Shown: positions 11,255 to 19,901 of the stretch, piece by piece | Layout: each line of letters begins with the position of its first letter | Position numbering within the stretch: the stretch's first letter is position 1 | The notes under the pieces: model-generated | The model's input: only the letters and a program-made list of their open reading frames with translations | The model's database searches: none | Told to the model about the DNA's origin: nothing | NCBI GenBank assembly: GCA_020161815.1 | Contig: JAIUOP010000008.1 | Span: forward strand, 1 to 64,000 | Direction of reading: 5' to 3' | Source: Actinomycetota bacterium | GTDB lineage: Bacteria; Actinomycetota; Actinomycetes; Actinomycetales; Dermatophilaceae | Length of the DNA: 64,000 nt | Translations under genes and position numbers: made by a program

Positions 11255-11527
11255 CTACCCGGGGGGATTTTCTCCGGTCCTACCGTAGCGGAACCAGATC
11301 AGGTAGATGGACAGGGCCATCCCCCCGACGACCCCGAGCGGCACGAGGAATCCGGTGCCGAGGAATCGGTCGAGCAGCCACCCGATGCCGCCGAAGAAGG
11401 CCGGTCCGGTGACGAGGTAGCTGATGATCGAGATCGCCTGGCTGTCGGTCTGGAACTGACCGGCCTGGCGGAAGGCGCCGCCGCCCTCGACACCCTTGCG
11501 TGTCCCGTCCTCGTTCCACTGGGTCAT
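11255..11527 (-). CDS. AtpZ/AtpI-like small membrane protein
   Basis: A 90-residue protein with two transmembrane helices (about residues 36-56 and 61-80) joined by a short loop, preceded by a charged N-terminus. The pattern GPAFFGGIGWLLDRFLGTGFLVPLGVVGGM, with an aspartate in the turn, is typical of AtpZ. AtpZ works with AtpI in c-ring assembly or as a cation channel in other bacteria. It overlaps the upstream gene by 4 bp (ATGA) and lies directly ahead of atpB. The role is assigned from position and architecture. Confidence 0.75.
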   Translation of the reverse strand: MTQWNEDGTRKGVEGGGAFRQAGQFQTDSQAISIISYLVTGPAFFGGIGWLLDRFLGTGFLVPLGVVGGMALSIYLIWFRYGRTGENPPG

Positions 11528-11976
11528 CGCGGGCTCCCCTCGACGACAGGGATGCGGGCGCGGGCGAAACCCATGACCAGGCCGACCTGCCAGGCCAGCG
11601 CCTGCACGATCGCGCCGAGCGCGAAGGCCCGCCCGTGGATCCAGCCCGTGCGGGAGAGAGCCAGGAGCGCAGCGGCGAGCAGGATCAGCTGGCCCAGGTA
11701 GACCACGAAGGCCCCGGCCAGGCTCAGCCCGGGCGCTCCGCCGATGACGGCCCGGATGCCCAGCACGCCGATCACGAAGAAGAGGGCGGTGACGACGGTG
11801 GCGGTGACCGCGGACCACAGGGCGCTCAGGCCCCACAGGAGGGGGGCCAGGACGGCGGCGAGGACGGCTCCGACGAGGCCGACCAGGGCGCCACCTCGGA
11901 GCATGCCGCGCACTGCCACGTCGCGGTCGGCCACGGGTGGCCGGTCCGCTCGGGGAGCAGTGGGGATCACGATCAC
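11524..11976 (-). CDS. AtpI-like four-helix membrane protein
   Basis: A protein of about 150 residues with four hydrophobic helices (roughly residues 28-50, 54-76, 84-108, 117-140) and no enzymatic motif. A small membrane protein at this position, just before atpB, is the usual place of AtpI. Sequence similarity to AtpI cannot be judged by eye. The GTG at 11976 is one choice; a GTG two codons downstream fits the GAGG site better. A CRP-like operator lies 34-51 bp upstream, so this is probably the first gene expressed from the atp promoter. Confidence 0.6.
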   Translation of the reverse strand: MIVIPTAPRADRPPVADRDVAVRGMLRGGALVGLVGAVLAAVLAPLLWGLSALWSAVTATVVTALFFVIGVLGIRAVIGGAPGLSLAGAFVVYLGQLILLAAALLALSRTGWIHGRAFALGAIVQALAWQVGLVMGFARARIPVVEGSPR

Positions 11977-12009
11977 CTCGGTGTGGTCGGTGTCAGGGCC
12001 GTCCGGACT

Positions 12010-12027
12010 TTGTGAAAGTTATCACAA
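12010..12027. promoter_or_regulatory. CRP/GlxR-type operator upstream of the atp cluster
   Basis: TTGTGAAAGTTATCACAA is a perfect 6-bp inverted repeat with a 6-base centre and contains TGTGA-N6-TCACA, the CRP/GlxR consensus. It is an AT-rich island in very GC-rich DNA, in the 59-bp gap between wecA and the AtpI-like gene. In Corynebacterium, GlxR is known to act on respiratory and ATP synthase genes. That the same holds here is inference from the sequence match and position. Confidence 0.65.
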
Positions 12028-12035
12028 GCGCCGCA

Positions 12036-13160
12036 TCAGGGCGAATCCGGACCCAGGTCCGCCGGCGCCCGGCCCGCGATCGTCGCCCTCGGCAGCCAGA
12101 AGGTGAGGAACCCGGCCAGGGCGGCCATGGCGAGGACCAGGCCGACGGCGGGCTGCGGCGGGAGGAAGACGAAGGAGACCGACCCGAAGGCCGCGACGGC
12201 CGCCCAGAACCACAGGAGCAGGACGGCACGCCGGTGACCGTGACCCCACATGAGCATCCGGTGGTGCAGGTGCTGGGCATCGGGCTTGAACGGGCTCTGG
12301 CCACGGCGGGTCCGGCGGATCACCGCGAGCACGACGTCGAGCACCGGCAGCAGCAGGATCGAGAAGGGCACGACGAGCGGGAGCACGAAGGCAGAGACCG
12401 GGTTGGTCGACACCTCCGACCCGGTGATGGTCCCGGTGATGGAGATCATCGCCGCCGCCAGGAGCAGGCCCAGGAAGAGCGCCCCGCTGTCCCCCATGAA
12501 GATCCGCGCCGGATGGAAGTTGTGCGGCAGGAAGCCCAGGCACACACCCACGAGGGCCGCCGAGATGAAGGCGGCCGAGGTGAAGACGTTGGGTGGTGAG
12601 TAGCTGCGGGCGATGAGGTAGGCGTAGCCGAAGAAGGACACCGCGGCGATGGCGACGATCCCGGTGGCCAGGCCGTCGAGACCGTCGACGAAGTTCACCG
12701 CGTTCGTCGCCAGGATGACGAAGAAGATGGTCAGGGCGATGAGCAGCGGCGCTGGCAGCACCACCGTCTCCCCCAAGGGGATCGAGAAGAGCTGGACCCC
12801 CTGGAAGGCCATGATCCCGGCCGCGAGCAGCTGCCCGGCGAGCTTGATCATCCAGTCGAGCTCCCGCACGTCGTCGATGGCGCCGACGAGGCACACGATG
12901 GCGCCCCCGATGAGCACTCCCCGAAGCTCCGGCCCGTTGAACATCTGCCGGCTGAAGGGCAGCACCGAGGCGACGAGGGTCGCCGCGGCGAACCCGAGGA
13001 ACATCGAGACCCCACCCAGCCGCGGGATCGGGTGGGAGTGCACATCCCTGTCCCGGACCGGGGTGAAGGCGCGCAGGCGGACGGCGACGGAGCGCAGGAG
13101 GGGGGTCGCGGCATACGTGACGATGGCGGCGACGATGACGATGAAGAGGTACTCGCGCAC
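12036..13160 (-). CDS. wecA: Polyprenyl-phosphate N-acetylglucosaminyl-1-phosphate transferase (WecA/Rfe family)
   Basis: A 374-residue integral membrane enzyme with about 11 transmembrane helices. It moves a HexNAc-1-phosphate (usually GlcNAc) from UDP-sugar to a polyprenyl phosphate at the inner face of the membrane and so starts an envelope polymer. Family motifs are visible: NAVNFVDGLDGLATG (about residues 152-166), HPARIFMGDSGALFLG (about 215-230) and the HLHHRML loop near 304. Start GTG at 13160 has a GGAGGAG site 7 bases upstream. In this gene order it is the standard neighbour of atpI/atpB in actinobacteria. Pairing with the rhamnose genes further right would fit a rhamnose-containing linker, which is inference. 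Confidence 0.92.
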   Translation of the reverse strand: MREYLFIVIVAAIVTYAATPLLRSVAVRLRAFTPVRDRDVHSHPIPRLGGVSMFLGFAAATLVASVLPFSRQMFNGPELRGVLIGGAIVCLVGAIDDVRELDWMIKLAGQLLAAGIMAFQGVQLFSIPLGETVVLPAPLLIALTIFFVILATNAVNFVDGLDGLATGIVAIAAVSFFGYAYLIARSYSPPNVFTSAAFISAALVGVCLGFLPHNFHPARIFMGDSGALFLGLLLAAAMISITGTITGSEVSTNPVSAFVLPLVVPFSILLLPVLDVVLAVIRRTRRGQSPFKPDAQHLHHRMLMWGHGHRRAVLLLWFWAAVAAFGSVSFVFLPPQPAVGLVLAMAALAGFLTFWLPRATIAGRAPADLGPDSP

Positions 13161-13208
13161 TGCCCTACTCCTCCCTCGCCCCGGTCCCGGCCCCCTGTCC
13201 CCGAGGGG

Positions 13209-14483
13209 TCAGCGAGGGTATGCCGGGAAGCGGGTCACGAGCTCGGTCACCTCGGCGCGCACGCCCTTGGAGACCGCGTGCTCCGGGTCCGCGTCGCCCT
13301 CGGTCACCGCGCGCGCGATGAGGTCGGCGATCGTGCGCATCTCGGCCTCGCCCATCCCCTGGGTGGTCACGCACGGCGTGCCCACACGGATGCCCGAGGC
13401 GATGTTCGGCTTCTGCGGGTCGAACGGGATCGCGTTCTTGTTGAGGGTGATCCCGGCTGCGTCGCAGCGCGCCTCCGCATCGACACCGGTGACGAGCACC
13501 GGCTGCAGGTCGTGCAGGGACAGGTGGGTGTCGGTGCCTCCGGTGGTGGGCCGGATGCCCCTCTCCCCCAACGACTCCGCGAGGACCTTGGCGTTGGCGA
13601 TGACCTGCTTGGCGTAGGCGGCGTACTCGGGCGTGGCGCACTCCTTGAAGTTCACCGCCTTGGCCGCGATGGTGTGCATCTGCGGGCCGCCCTGCATCAT
13701 CGGGAAGACGGCCTTGTCGATCGCGGCCCGGTGCTCGTCCTTGCAGACGATGGCGCCGGAGCGCGGGCCCCGCAGCACCTTGTGCGTCGTGAACGAGACG
13801 ACATCGGCATACGGCACCGGGCTGGGGATCGCCTTGCCGGCGACCAGGCCGATGAAGTGGGCGGCATCGACCCAGAAGATCGCCCCGACCTCGTCGGCGA
13901 TGGCGCGGAAGCGGGCGAAGTCGATGAGCCGCGGGATCGCCGAGCCGCCGGCGAGGATCACCTTCGGGCGGTGCTCCTTGGCGAGGCGCTCCACCTCGTC
14001 GTAGTCGATGTCCTCGGTGTCCTTGTCGACGCCGTAGTGGACGGCGTTGAACCACTTGCCCGAGAACGAGACCTTCGTCCCGTGGGTGAGGTGCCCCCCG
14101 TGCGGCAGGCTCATCGCGAGGATCGTCTCGCCGGGCTGGAGGAAGGCGCCGTAGACGGCCTGGTTCGCGCTGGCCCCGCTGTGCGGCTGGACGTTCGCGT
14201 GGTCGGCACCGAAGAGGGCCTTGCACCGCTCGATCGCGAGCTCCTCGGCCTTGTCGACCTCGCTGCAGCCGCCGTAGTAGCGACGCCCGGGGTAGCCCTC
14301 GGCGTACTTGTTGGACAGCGTCGAGCCCAGTGCGGTGAGGACCTCAGGGCTGCTCATGTTCTCGGAGGCGATGAGCTGCAGGCCACCGCGCAGCCGGTCG
14401 AGCTCGGAGATCAGCACCCTGGAGATCTCGGGGTCGAAGGCGTCGAGCGCGGCGAAGTCGGAGCCGTAGAAGGTGTCACTCAT
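13209..14483 (-). CDS. glyA: Serine hydroxymethyltransferase
   Basis: A PLP enzyme of 424 residues that interconverts serine plus tetrahydrofolate and glycine plus 5,10-methylene-tetrahydrofolate. Conserved features in order: LQLIASENMSSPEVL (about 36-50), NKYAEGYPGRRYYGGCSEVD (58-77), HGGHLTHG (about 127-134), and the PLP lysine in SFTTHKVLRGPRSG (about residue 235). Its first codons overlap the sua5 stop by 8 bp, so the two are translated from one message. It ends 48 bp before wecA. Confidence 0.97.
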   Translation of the reverse strand: MSDTFYGSDFAALDAFDPEISRVLISELDRLRGGLQLIASENMSSPEVLTALGSTLSNKYAEGYPGRRYYGGCSEVDKAEELAIERCKALFGADHANVQPHSGASANQAVYGAFLQPGETILAMSLPHGGHLTHGTKVSFSGKWFNAVHYGVDKDTEDIDYDEVERLAKEHRPKVILAGGSAIPRLIDFARFRAIADEVGAIFWVDAAHFIGLVAGKAIPSPVPYADVVSFTTHKVLRGPRSGAIVCKDEHRAAIDKAVFPMMQGGPQMHTIAAKAVNFKECATPEYAAYAKQVIANAKVLAESLGERGIRPTTGGTDTHLSLHDLQPVLVTGVDAEARCDAAGITLNKNAIPFDPQKPNIASGIRVGTPCVTTQGMGEAEMRTIADLIARAVTEGDADPEHAVSKGVRAEVTELVTRFPAYPR

Positions 14484-15240
14484 CGCGGGGGTTCTCCTGG
14501 GCGTGGGGGGTGAGGTCGGAGGGGGTGGGGTCGGGATCGATCGGCGCGTCGTCGGCGAGCTCCGACGGCAACTCTAGGGGTTCGGCCTCGTCCGGCTCCT
14601 GCGCCCGGGCGCGTGCCACGGCCGCGATGATCTCCTCGGCAGCGATCGCGCCTTCGCGGAGGATGACCGGCTCGGCACCGGTGCAGTCGACGATGGTCGA
14701 GGCCAGCCCGCCACGGGAGGGACCGCCGTCGAGGTAGAAGGTGACGGTGGCGCCGAGCTGCGCGGCCGCATCGAGGACCGTCCGTGACGCCGGGTTGCCG
14801 GTGCGGTTCGCGCTGCTCACGGCCATCGGGCCGACCTCGCGGAGGATCGCGAGGGCGACCTCGTCGTCGGGCATGCGCAGCGCCACCGTCCCCCGGGTCT
14901 CCCCCAGGTCCCACATCAGCGAGGGCTGGGCCGGAAGCACGAGCGTGAGGGGTCCGGGCCAGTAGTCCGCGATGAGCGCGCGGGCCCAGTCGGGGACGTC
15001 GGTGGCGAGGCCGTCGACGGTGCGCGCCTCGGCGACGAGCACCGGTGGCGGCATCTCCCGCCCCCTGCCCTTGGCCGCGAGGAGGGAGCGGACCGCGTCG
15101 ACACTGAACGCGTCGGCACCGATGCCGTAGACCGTGTCCGTCGGCAGGACGACGAGCTGGCCCTCGCGGACGCCGTCGACGACCTTCGGAAGGGCGTCGG
15201 CGAGCCCCGAGGACGTGGTGCAGTCGAAGACCGGGCTCAT
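14476..15240 (-). CDS. L-threonylcarbamoyladenylate synthase (Sua5/YwlC/YrdC)
   Basis: Makes threonylcarbamoyl-AMP from threonine, bicarbonate and ATP, the first step of tRNA t6A formation. It has 254 residues. The YrdC fold covers about residues 10-205, with VVLPTDTVYGIGADAF (30-45), KGRGREMPPPVLV (about 57-69) and the SSANRTGNPAS loop (about 147-157). The last 45 residues are acidic and Pro-rich and look disordered, and the full Sua5 C-terminal domain is absent. The ATG at 15240 is chosen because it gives the natural N-terminus MSPVFDCT. It overlaps glyA by 8 bp. Confidence 0.92.
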   Translation of the reverse strand: MSPVFDCTTSSGLADALPKVVDGVREGQLVVLPTDTVYGIGADAFSVDAVRSLLAAKGRGREMPPPVLVAEARTVDGLATDVPDWARALIADYWPGPLTLVLPAQPSLMWDLGETRGTVALRMPDDEVALAILREVGPMAVSSANRTGNPASRTVLDAAAQLGATVTFYLDGGPSRGGLASTIVDCTGAEPVILREGAIAAEEIIAAVARARAQEPDEAEPLELPSELADDAPIDPDPTPSDLTPHAQENPRDE

Positions 15241-15277
15241 GGTGCCCAAGCGTATGCCGTGTGCTCGCCTTGCCCGG

Positions 15278-16171
15278 TCAGGGTCCGGTGAGGTGCAGGT
15301 TGACCATGTCGGTGAGGGCGCGGTAGCCCAGCCGCACGTAGAGCGCGTTCGAGGTGGGGTTGGCCTGGTCGGTGAACAGCACGGCTCGGTGGCCGGCCCC
15401 GACGGCCGCCGCGCTGGCCCGCGCCACGGCGGCTGCGGCATACCCCTTGCCCCGCTGCGGGGCGGGCGTGAAGACCGGACCGATGCGGACGACCCCCTGC
15501 GCGGCGGCATTCCAGCCGGTGAGGTGGACGACCTGCCCGGCGGCATCGCACCAGAGACCGAACAGGCCCTCGTCGAGCCGGGCCTCGAGCTCGCCCGGGG
15601 CGAAGTGCGGCGGGTTGGGGTCCGGGGGCCTCCCGGCCTGGGCGTCGGCCTCGAGGTGGAACCGGTCCAGCCAGTCCGCCACCAGATCCTGGTCCGCGCG
15701 CGTCGCCAGGCGCCACGTCCCCGGCGGGTCCGGCGGATCGAGCAGCTCGCCGAGCTCGAAGAGCCTCAGGCGCATCGCCTCCTCGACACCCCGCCCGGTC
15801 ACCTCAGCGAGGTGGCCGGCAACCACATCGGCCGCCGGGCGCGCACCGTTGACGTCGATGACGACGGGGACGTCCACGAGGAGGTCCTCGGCGAGGGCCA
15901 GGGCCGCTTCCTCGGGCATCGGCGAGAGGTAGACGGGGAAGGGAGACCACGGCGCGCAGCGCATGGCCAGCCCGACGATGAGGCCGTCGACCTCCACCGT
16001 CGCCCACCACTGCGGTGTCCCGGGCCCGAGCTCAGCGGGGCGCCGGGCGGCCTTCTCGGCGGTCGTGGCGAGGACCGACGTGACGACCGGCTCGGCTCGC
16101 AGGTAGTCGGACGCGCGGGCCAGGAACGAGCGAGGGTCCTGGAAGCGGTGCACTCTCGGACGATCCGTCAT
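15278..16171 (-). CDS. GNAT-family N-acetyltransferase
   Basis: A 297-residue protein whose C-terminal half (about 155-297) is a GNAT acetyltransferase. The acetyl-CoA site is GPVFTPAPQRGKGYAAAAVA (about 232-251), with the RGKGYA pyrophosphate loop, and a late block reads LFTDQANPTSNALYVRLGYR. The N-terminal half is a less conserved region seen in many actinobacterial two-part GNAT proteins. The substrate cannot be told. It sits between prmC and sua5 in an operon of translation and tRNA-modification genes, so a protein or ribosomal target is possible but unproven. Confidence 0.85.
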   Translation of the reverse strand: MTDRPRVHRFQDPRSFLARASDYLRAEPVVTSVLATTAEKAARRPAELGPGTPQWWATVEVDGLIVGLAMRCAPWSPFPVYLSPMPEEAALALAEDLLVDVPVVIDVNGARPAADVVAGHLAEVTGRGVEEAMRLRLFELGELLDPPDPPGTWRLATRADQDLVADWLDRFHLEADAQAGRPPDPNPPHFAPGELEARLDEGLFGLWCDAAGQVVHLTGWNAAAQGVVRIGPVFTPAPQRGKGYAAAAVARASAAAVGAGHRAVLFTDQANPTSNALYVRLGYRALTDMVNLHLTGP

Positions 16172-16202
16172 GGACTCACGCTAGGAGCGGGCCGGCAGCG
16201 CC

Positions 16203-17126
16203 TCAACTGGATTGGTCACGCGTGGCCACGGTGGCCCGTGGACGTCCGTTGAGGTCAGGACGGTCCTCGACCTGTGTCCAGTTGCCGCTCGCGGTGAGCG
16301 CTGCCGGCAGCGAGGCACCCTGGGAGTCGGCGTGCTCCATGACGAGGACTCCGCCGGGCCTGAGGAGGTGGGCGGCCCGGGCGGCGACCAGTCTCGGGAT
16401 CGCCAGTCCGTCGGCGCTGCCGCCGTAGAGCGCGACGGCCGGATCGTGGTCGGCCACCTCGGGGTCCACCGGGACGGCGCCCGTCGGGATGTAGGGCGGG
16501 TTCGACACGACCACGTCGACGAGGCCGGCGAGCTCCCCGAAGGAGGTGATCGCGTCCCCGAGGCGCAGGTCGACCTCCAGGCCGGTCCGCTCGACATTGC
16601 GTGCCGCCCAGGCGTGCGCCTCCGGGGAGAGCTCGATCGCGTGGACCTCGGCGGTCGGCACCTCGTCCTTGATCGCGAGCGCGATCGCCCCCGAGCCCGT
16701 GCAGAGGTCGACGACGACGGGGTGTGCCGTGCCGGCCGCGATCGCCGCGAGGATCGCCTCGATGGCGTGGCCGGCGACCGACTCGGTCTCGGGTCGGGGC
16801 ACGAAGACGCCGGGGCCGACCTCGAGCTCGAGGTGCCGGAAGTGGGCCCGACCCGTGAGGTGCTGCAGCGGCACCCGCCGGGCCCGCTCGTCGACGAGGG
16901 CCTCGAAGCGGTCGACGAGGGCATCCGGCGCCGGGGAGCGCAGGACCATGGCCCGCTCGACCTCTGACGTGCTGCAGCCGAGGACGTGCGCGGCCAGGGC
17001 CGTGGCGTCGTGCCGGGCCGAGGCGACCCCCGAGGCACCGAGCCGGTCAGCGGCGGCCAGCACCACGGCATACAACCCGCGGTTGTTACCCCATGGCGCG
17101 GTTGTTCTCCCCGAGTCCGTGCCCAT
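16203..17126 (-). CDS. prmC: Peptide chain release factor N5-glutamine methyltransferase
   Basis: Methylates the glutamine of the GGQ motif in release factors, using S-adenosylmethionine. It has 307 residues. The N-terminal helical domain covers about 20-100. The SAM motif VVDLCTGSGAIALAI is near residues 142-156, and the diagnostic NPPY (VVVSNPPYIP) is near 212. Its start overlaps the stop of prfA as TGATG, so the modifying enzyme is translated directly after its RF1 substrate. The first about 18 residues look non-conserved, and a later start is possible. Confidence 0.95.
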   Translation of the reverse strand: MGTDSGRTTAPWGNNRGLYAVVLAAADRLGASGVASARHDATALAAHVLGCSTSEVERAMVLRSPAPDALVDRFEALVDERARRVPLQHLTGRAHFRHLELEVGPGVFVPRPETESVAGHAIEAILAAIAAGTAHPVVVDLCTGSGAIALAIKDEVPTAEVHAIELSPEAHAWAARNVERTGLEVDLRLGDAITSFGELAGLVDVVVSNPPYIPTGAVPVDPEVADHDPAVALYGGSADGLAIPRLVAARAAHLLRPGGVLVMEHADSQGASLPAALTASGNWTQVEDRPDLNGRPRATVATRDQSS

Positions 17127-18202
17127 CAGTCGGCCAGGGACGCCAGGCGAGCGGCCTCGTCGGCGGCCATCGCGGACTCGACCACCGGGTCGAGCTCCCC
17201 GCCCAGGGCGATGTCGAGGTTGTAGGCCTTGTAGCCGGTGCGGTGGTCGCTGATCCGGTTCTCGGGGAAGTTGTAGGTGCGGATCCGCTCGGAACGGTCG
17301 ACCGTGCGCACCTGGCTCGCGCGCGCGTCCGCGGCGGCGGCATTGGCGGCGTCGAGGGCCTGCTGGCGCAGGCGAGCGCGCAGGACGCGCAGGGCGGCCT
17401 CACGGTTCTGGAGCTGGGACTTCTCGTTCTGGCAGGACACGACGGTGCCGGTCGGGATGTGGGTGATCCGGACGGCGGAGTCGGTGGTGTTCACGCTCTG
17501 CCCGCCGGGGCCGGAGGAGCGGAAGACGTCGATGCGCAGGTCGTTCTCGTGGATCTCCACCTCGCCGGCATCCTCGACCTCGGGCATGACCCAGACCCCG
17601 GCCGCGCTGGTGTGGATCCGGCCCTGGCTCTCGGTGACCGGCACGCGCTGGACCCGGTGGACACCGCCTTCGTACTTCAGGCGGGCCCACGGCGCCTCCC
17701 CCGGGCCCGGGGTGCCCTTGGCCTTGATCGCGACCTGGACGTCCTTGACCCCGCCGAGGTCGGAGTCGGTGGAGTCGAGGATCTCGGTGGACCAGCCCCG
17801 GGCGGCGGCATAGCGGAGGTACATCCGCAGCAGGTCGCCGGCGAAGAGCGCCGACTCCTCGCCGCCCTCGCCGGCCTTGATCTCGAGGATCACGTCACGG
17901 TCGTCGTCGGGGTCGCGCGGGACGAGCTGGCGGCGCAGGCGCTCGGTGGCCTCGTCGGCGGCAGCCTCCAGGTCGGGCAGCTCGGCGGCGAAGGCCGGGT
18001 CCTCGTCGGCGAGCTCGCGGGCCGCGGCGAGGTCCTCGGTGGCGGCCACCCACGCCCGGTGCGCGGCGACGGTCGGTGCGAGCGCGGCATACCGCTTGCC
18101 GATCTCGCGGAGCAGGGCCGGGTCGGAGGCGACGGCGGGGTCGGCCATCTGCTGCTCGAGGGCGGCGTGTTCCTCGACCAAGGCGCTGGCGGACTCGAAC
18201 AT
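17126..18202 (-). CDS. prfA: Peptide chain release factor 1
   Basis: RF1 reads UAA and UAG stop codons. It has 358 residues. The conserved GGQ loop is [22 protein letters not shown] (about residues 222-243), and a PAT-type codon-recognition tripeptide is expected near the [12 protein letters not shown] block (about 190). The ATG at 18202, giving [12 protein letters not shown], is chosen over longer in-frame options because those would overlap rpmE and its terminator. Its start lies about 75 bp beyond the rpmE stop, with a strong hairpin between. Confidence 0.96.
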   Translation of the reverse strand: MFESASALVEEHAALEQQMADPAVASDPALLREIGKRYAALAPTVAAHRAWVAATEDLAAARELADEDPAFAAELPDLEAAADEATERLRRQLVPRDPDDDRDVILEIKAGEGGEESALFAGDLLRMYLRYAAARGWSTEILDSTDSDLGGVKDVQVAIKAKGTPGPGEAPWARLKYEGGVHRVQRVPVTESQGRIHTSAAGVWVMPEVEDAGEVEIHENDLRIDVFRSSGPGGQSVNTTDSAVRITHIPTGTVVSCQNEKSQLQNREAALRVLRARLRQQALDAANAAAADARASQVRTVDRSERIRTYNFPENRISDHRTGYKAYNLDIALGGELDPVVESAMAADEAARLASLAD

Positions 18203-18235
18203 GGCGGCTCCTTGGGGTGTGGACGACAAACAGCA

Positions 18236-18270
18236 ATGCGCCGGTCCGTCCCGAGGACGGACCGGCGCAT
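18236..18270 (-). terminator. Hairpin terminator after rpmE
   Basis: A perfect 16-bp stem (18236-18251 with 18255-18270) with a 3-base CGA loop starts 8 bp after the rpmE stop. No clear T-run follows, as is usual in this window. It probably reduces read-through from the highly expressed L31 gene into prfA. Confidence 0.85.
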
Positions 18271-18278
18271 CGTGAGAG

Positions 18279-18494
18279 CTACTTGGCGGCCTTCTTGCCG
18301 TAACGCGCCTCGAAGCGCGCGACCCGACCACCGGTGTCGAGGATCTTCTGCTTGCCCGTGTAGAACGGGTGGCAGGCGCTGCAGACCTCGGCGTGGATCT
18401 GGCCGTTCTTGGCGGTGCTACGCGTGGTGAACGTGTTGCCACAGGTGCAGGTGACCGTGGTCTCCGCGTAGTCCGGGTGGATGTCCTTCTTCAC
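18279..18494 (-). CDS. rpmE: 50S ribosomal protein L31
   Basis: A 71-residue bL31 of the zinc-binding (C+) type. CTCGN at about 16-20 and [12 protein letters not shown] at about 37-48 carry the metal cysteines. The GTG start at 18494 is chosen because an AGGAG site lies 5 bases upstream and it gives the standard start [15 protein letters not shown]. It heads the prfA-prmC block, as in many actinobacteria. Confidence 0.96.
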   Translation of the reverse strand: MKKDIHPDYAETTVTCTCGNTFTTRSTAKNGQIHAEVCSACHPFYTGKQKILDTGGRVARFEARYGKKAAK

Positions 18495-18695
18495 GATTTC
18501 TCCTAGTGTCACCGGGTCGGCGAGCCCACCACCGTGGTGCAAGCCCTTGGGCGCCCCGACTGCCTCCGCTCGTGAGGGCGGCTGCTCAGGAAACGCGTCG
18601 CGTGCCGTGAACCGGTCCGAGGGTCAAGTCTGCCAGAGGCTGCGGCATTCCCCACAATCACGGCCGGCCCCACAATTACGGCCGGCCACCGCACC

Positions 18696-18735
18696 TGCGT
18701 GCCGAGGGTGCCGGATGCCGCACCCCTGACACGCA
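18696..18735. repeat. 40-bp palindromic repeat, copy 1
   Basis: Outer arms TGCGTG and CACGCA and inner arms GGTGC and GCACC make an interrupted palindrome around the centre CGGATGCC. Three further near-identical copies lie at 18770, 19839 and 19902, two on each side of the DUF559 gene and all in the same orientation. Confidence 0.9.
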
Positions 18736-18769
18736 TCCCACCCTCAGCTGACCTCCGCCCCCGACAGGG

Positions 18770-18809
18770 TGCGTGCCACAGGTGCCGGATGCCGCACCCC
18801 TGACACGCA
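18770..18809. repeat. 40-bp palindromic repeat, copy 2
   Basis: Differs from copy 1 only in the short spacer after TGCGTGCC (ACA instead of GAG). It lies 34 bp after copy 1 and 94 bp before the DUF559 start codon. Confidence 0.9.
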
Positions 18810-18903
18810 CCGGGTGTCCACACCGGACCGGGACTCAGGTGTGTCATCCACAGGGCGGACTTCAGTCCGGTGGCCCGCCGCCGACCCGAGGTGCAATGAG
18901 GAC

Positions 18904-19833
18904 ATGGCCTATCCCCGGCGCACCAGCCGCCAACAACGTGCACGGGTCGCTGCCCGGCTCGCCCACGACCACGGCGGCGTCGTCCATCGTCGAGACCTGC
19001 TCCGTCTCGGGGTGACTCGCTCGGACGTCCGCGCCGAACGACTCGCAGGCCGGTGGGAACTCCTCGGCCGCCACACGGTGCGCGTGGCGCAGCTCGAGCC
19101 TCATGCGCAGTGGTGGCTGGCGGTCTGGGAGTCGGGCAGCGCAGCGCATCTTGACGGAGCCGCCGCCTTGGTCGCCTCCGGGCTCAATGGCTTCCAGCCG
19201 GCGCGCATCGACATTTCGCTCCCCCGCAACAACCGCCGTCATCGGCGGTCCGGAGTTGTGCTTCATCAGCGGCTCACCATGCCGCCCACCCTGGGAGCCG
19301 GTGTGCCACGCGTGCGTCCCGACGTGGCTCTCGTGCATGCCGCGGCCTGGGCGGTGTCCGAGCGACAGGCGGCGCTGCTGATCTGCCTTGCCGTCCAGCA
19401 GCGCCTGGTCCCACCGCAGCGGTTGTTGCGGGCGTGGTCGGCGCACCAACTCGCGACCCGCGGGACGCGCCGGACGTTCCTGGCGACCGTCGTCCGGGAT
19501 GTCGGCGATGGAGCCCACTCACTCGGGGAGCTGGACTTCGCGCTCCTCTGCCGGCGGCGGGGCCTGCCCTCCCCTGACCGACAGGTCGTGGTGGAACTCG
19601 AGGACGGTCGCGTCTATCTCGATGTCCGCTGGCGCGGCCGAGAACTCGTCGTCGAGGTCGATGGCGGGCACCACGCGCTTGCCCTCAACACGGTGGCCGA
19701 TGCCCTGCGCCAGAACGAGGTCGTCCTCACCGGAAGCCGAGTCCTGCGGCTGCCGGTGCTGGGCCTGCGCCTGGAGGCAGACGCCTTCATGGATCAAGTC
19801 GCTCGTGGGCTCGCCCAATCGGCCGCGGCCTGA
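18904..19833 (+). CDS. DUF559-domain protein with AbiEi-like N-terminus
   Basis: A 309-residue protein. Residues about 10-75 look like the winged-helix domain of AbiEi-type antitoxins (HDHGGVVHRRDLLRLGVTRSDVRAERLAGRW). The C-terminal part (about 205-305) is a DUF559/Vsr-like PD-(D/E)XK fold: GELDFALLCRRRGLP, VYLDVRWRGRELVVEVDGGHH, then VLTGSRVLRLP. The acidic residues of ELDF, YLDV and VEVD fit a metal site. The ATG at 18904 with GAGG just upstream is the first that starts at the domain. Such proteins are common in actinobacteria as accessory genes of unknown function. It is bracketed by paired palindromic repeats and has no conserved neighbour, which points to mobility. Confidence 0.78.
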   Translation: MAYPRRTSRQQRARVAARLAHDHGGVVHRRDLLRLGVTRSDVRAERLAGRWELLGRHTVRVAQLEPHAQWWLAVWESGSAAHLDGAAALVASGLNGFQPARIDISLPRNNRRHRRSGVVLHQRLTMPPTLGAGVPRVRPDVALVHAAAWAVSERQAALLICLAVQQRLVPPQRLLRAWSAHQLATRGTRRTFLATVVRDVGDGAHSLGELDFALLCRRRGLPSPDRQVVVELEDGRVYLDVRWRGRELVVEVDGGHHALALNTVADALRQNEVVLTGSRVLRLPVLGLRLEADAFMDQVARGLAQSAAA

Positions 19834-19838
19834 GCCCC

Positions 19839-19877
19839 TGCGTGCGAAGGTGCCGGATGCCGCACCCCTGACACGCA
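19839..19877. repeat. 39-bp palindromic repeat, copy 3
   Basis: Same arms as the copies at 18696 and 18770, one base shorter in the spacer. It starts 6 bp after the DUF559 stop codon, so it could also act as that gene's terminator. Confidence 0.9.
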
Positions 19878-19901
19878 CCACCCACCGCCCATCCGGTGCC
19901 C

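Larger units (their letters stand above)
18495..18903. other. 409-bp intergenic region with repeats and no gene
   Basis: This gap separates the divergent rpmE and DUF559 genes. It holds a 20-bp tandem duplication (copies at 18650-18669 and 18668-18687, each ending ACGGCCGGCC) and two 40-bp palindromic repeats at 18696 and 18770. Short open frames exist on both strands but lack ribosome sites and family features. The rpmE promoter must lie here, but I cannot place it with confidence. Confidence 0.7.
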
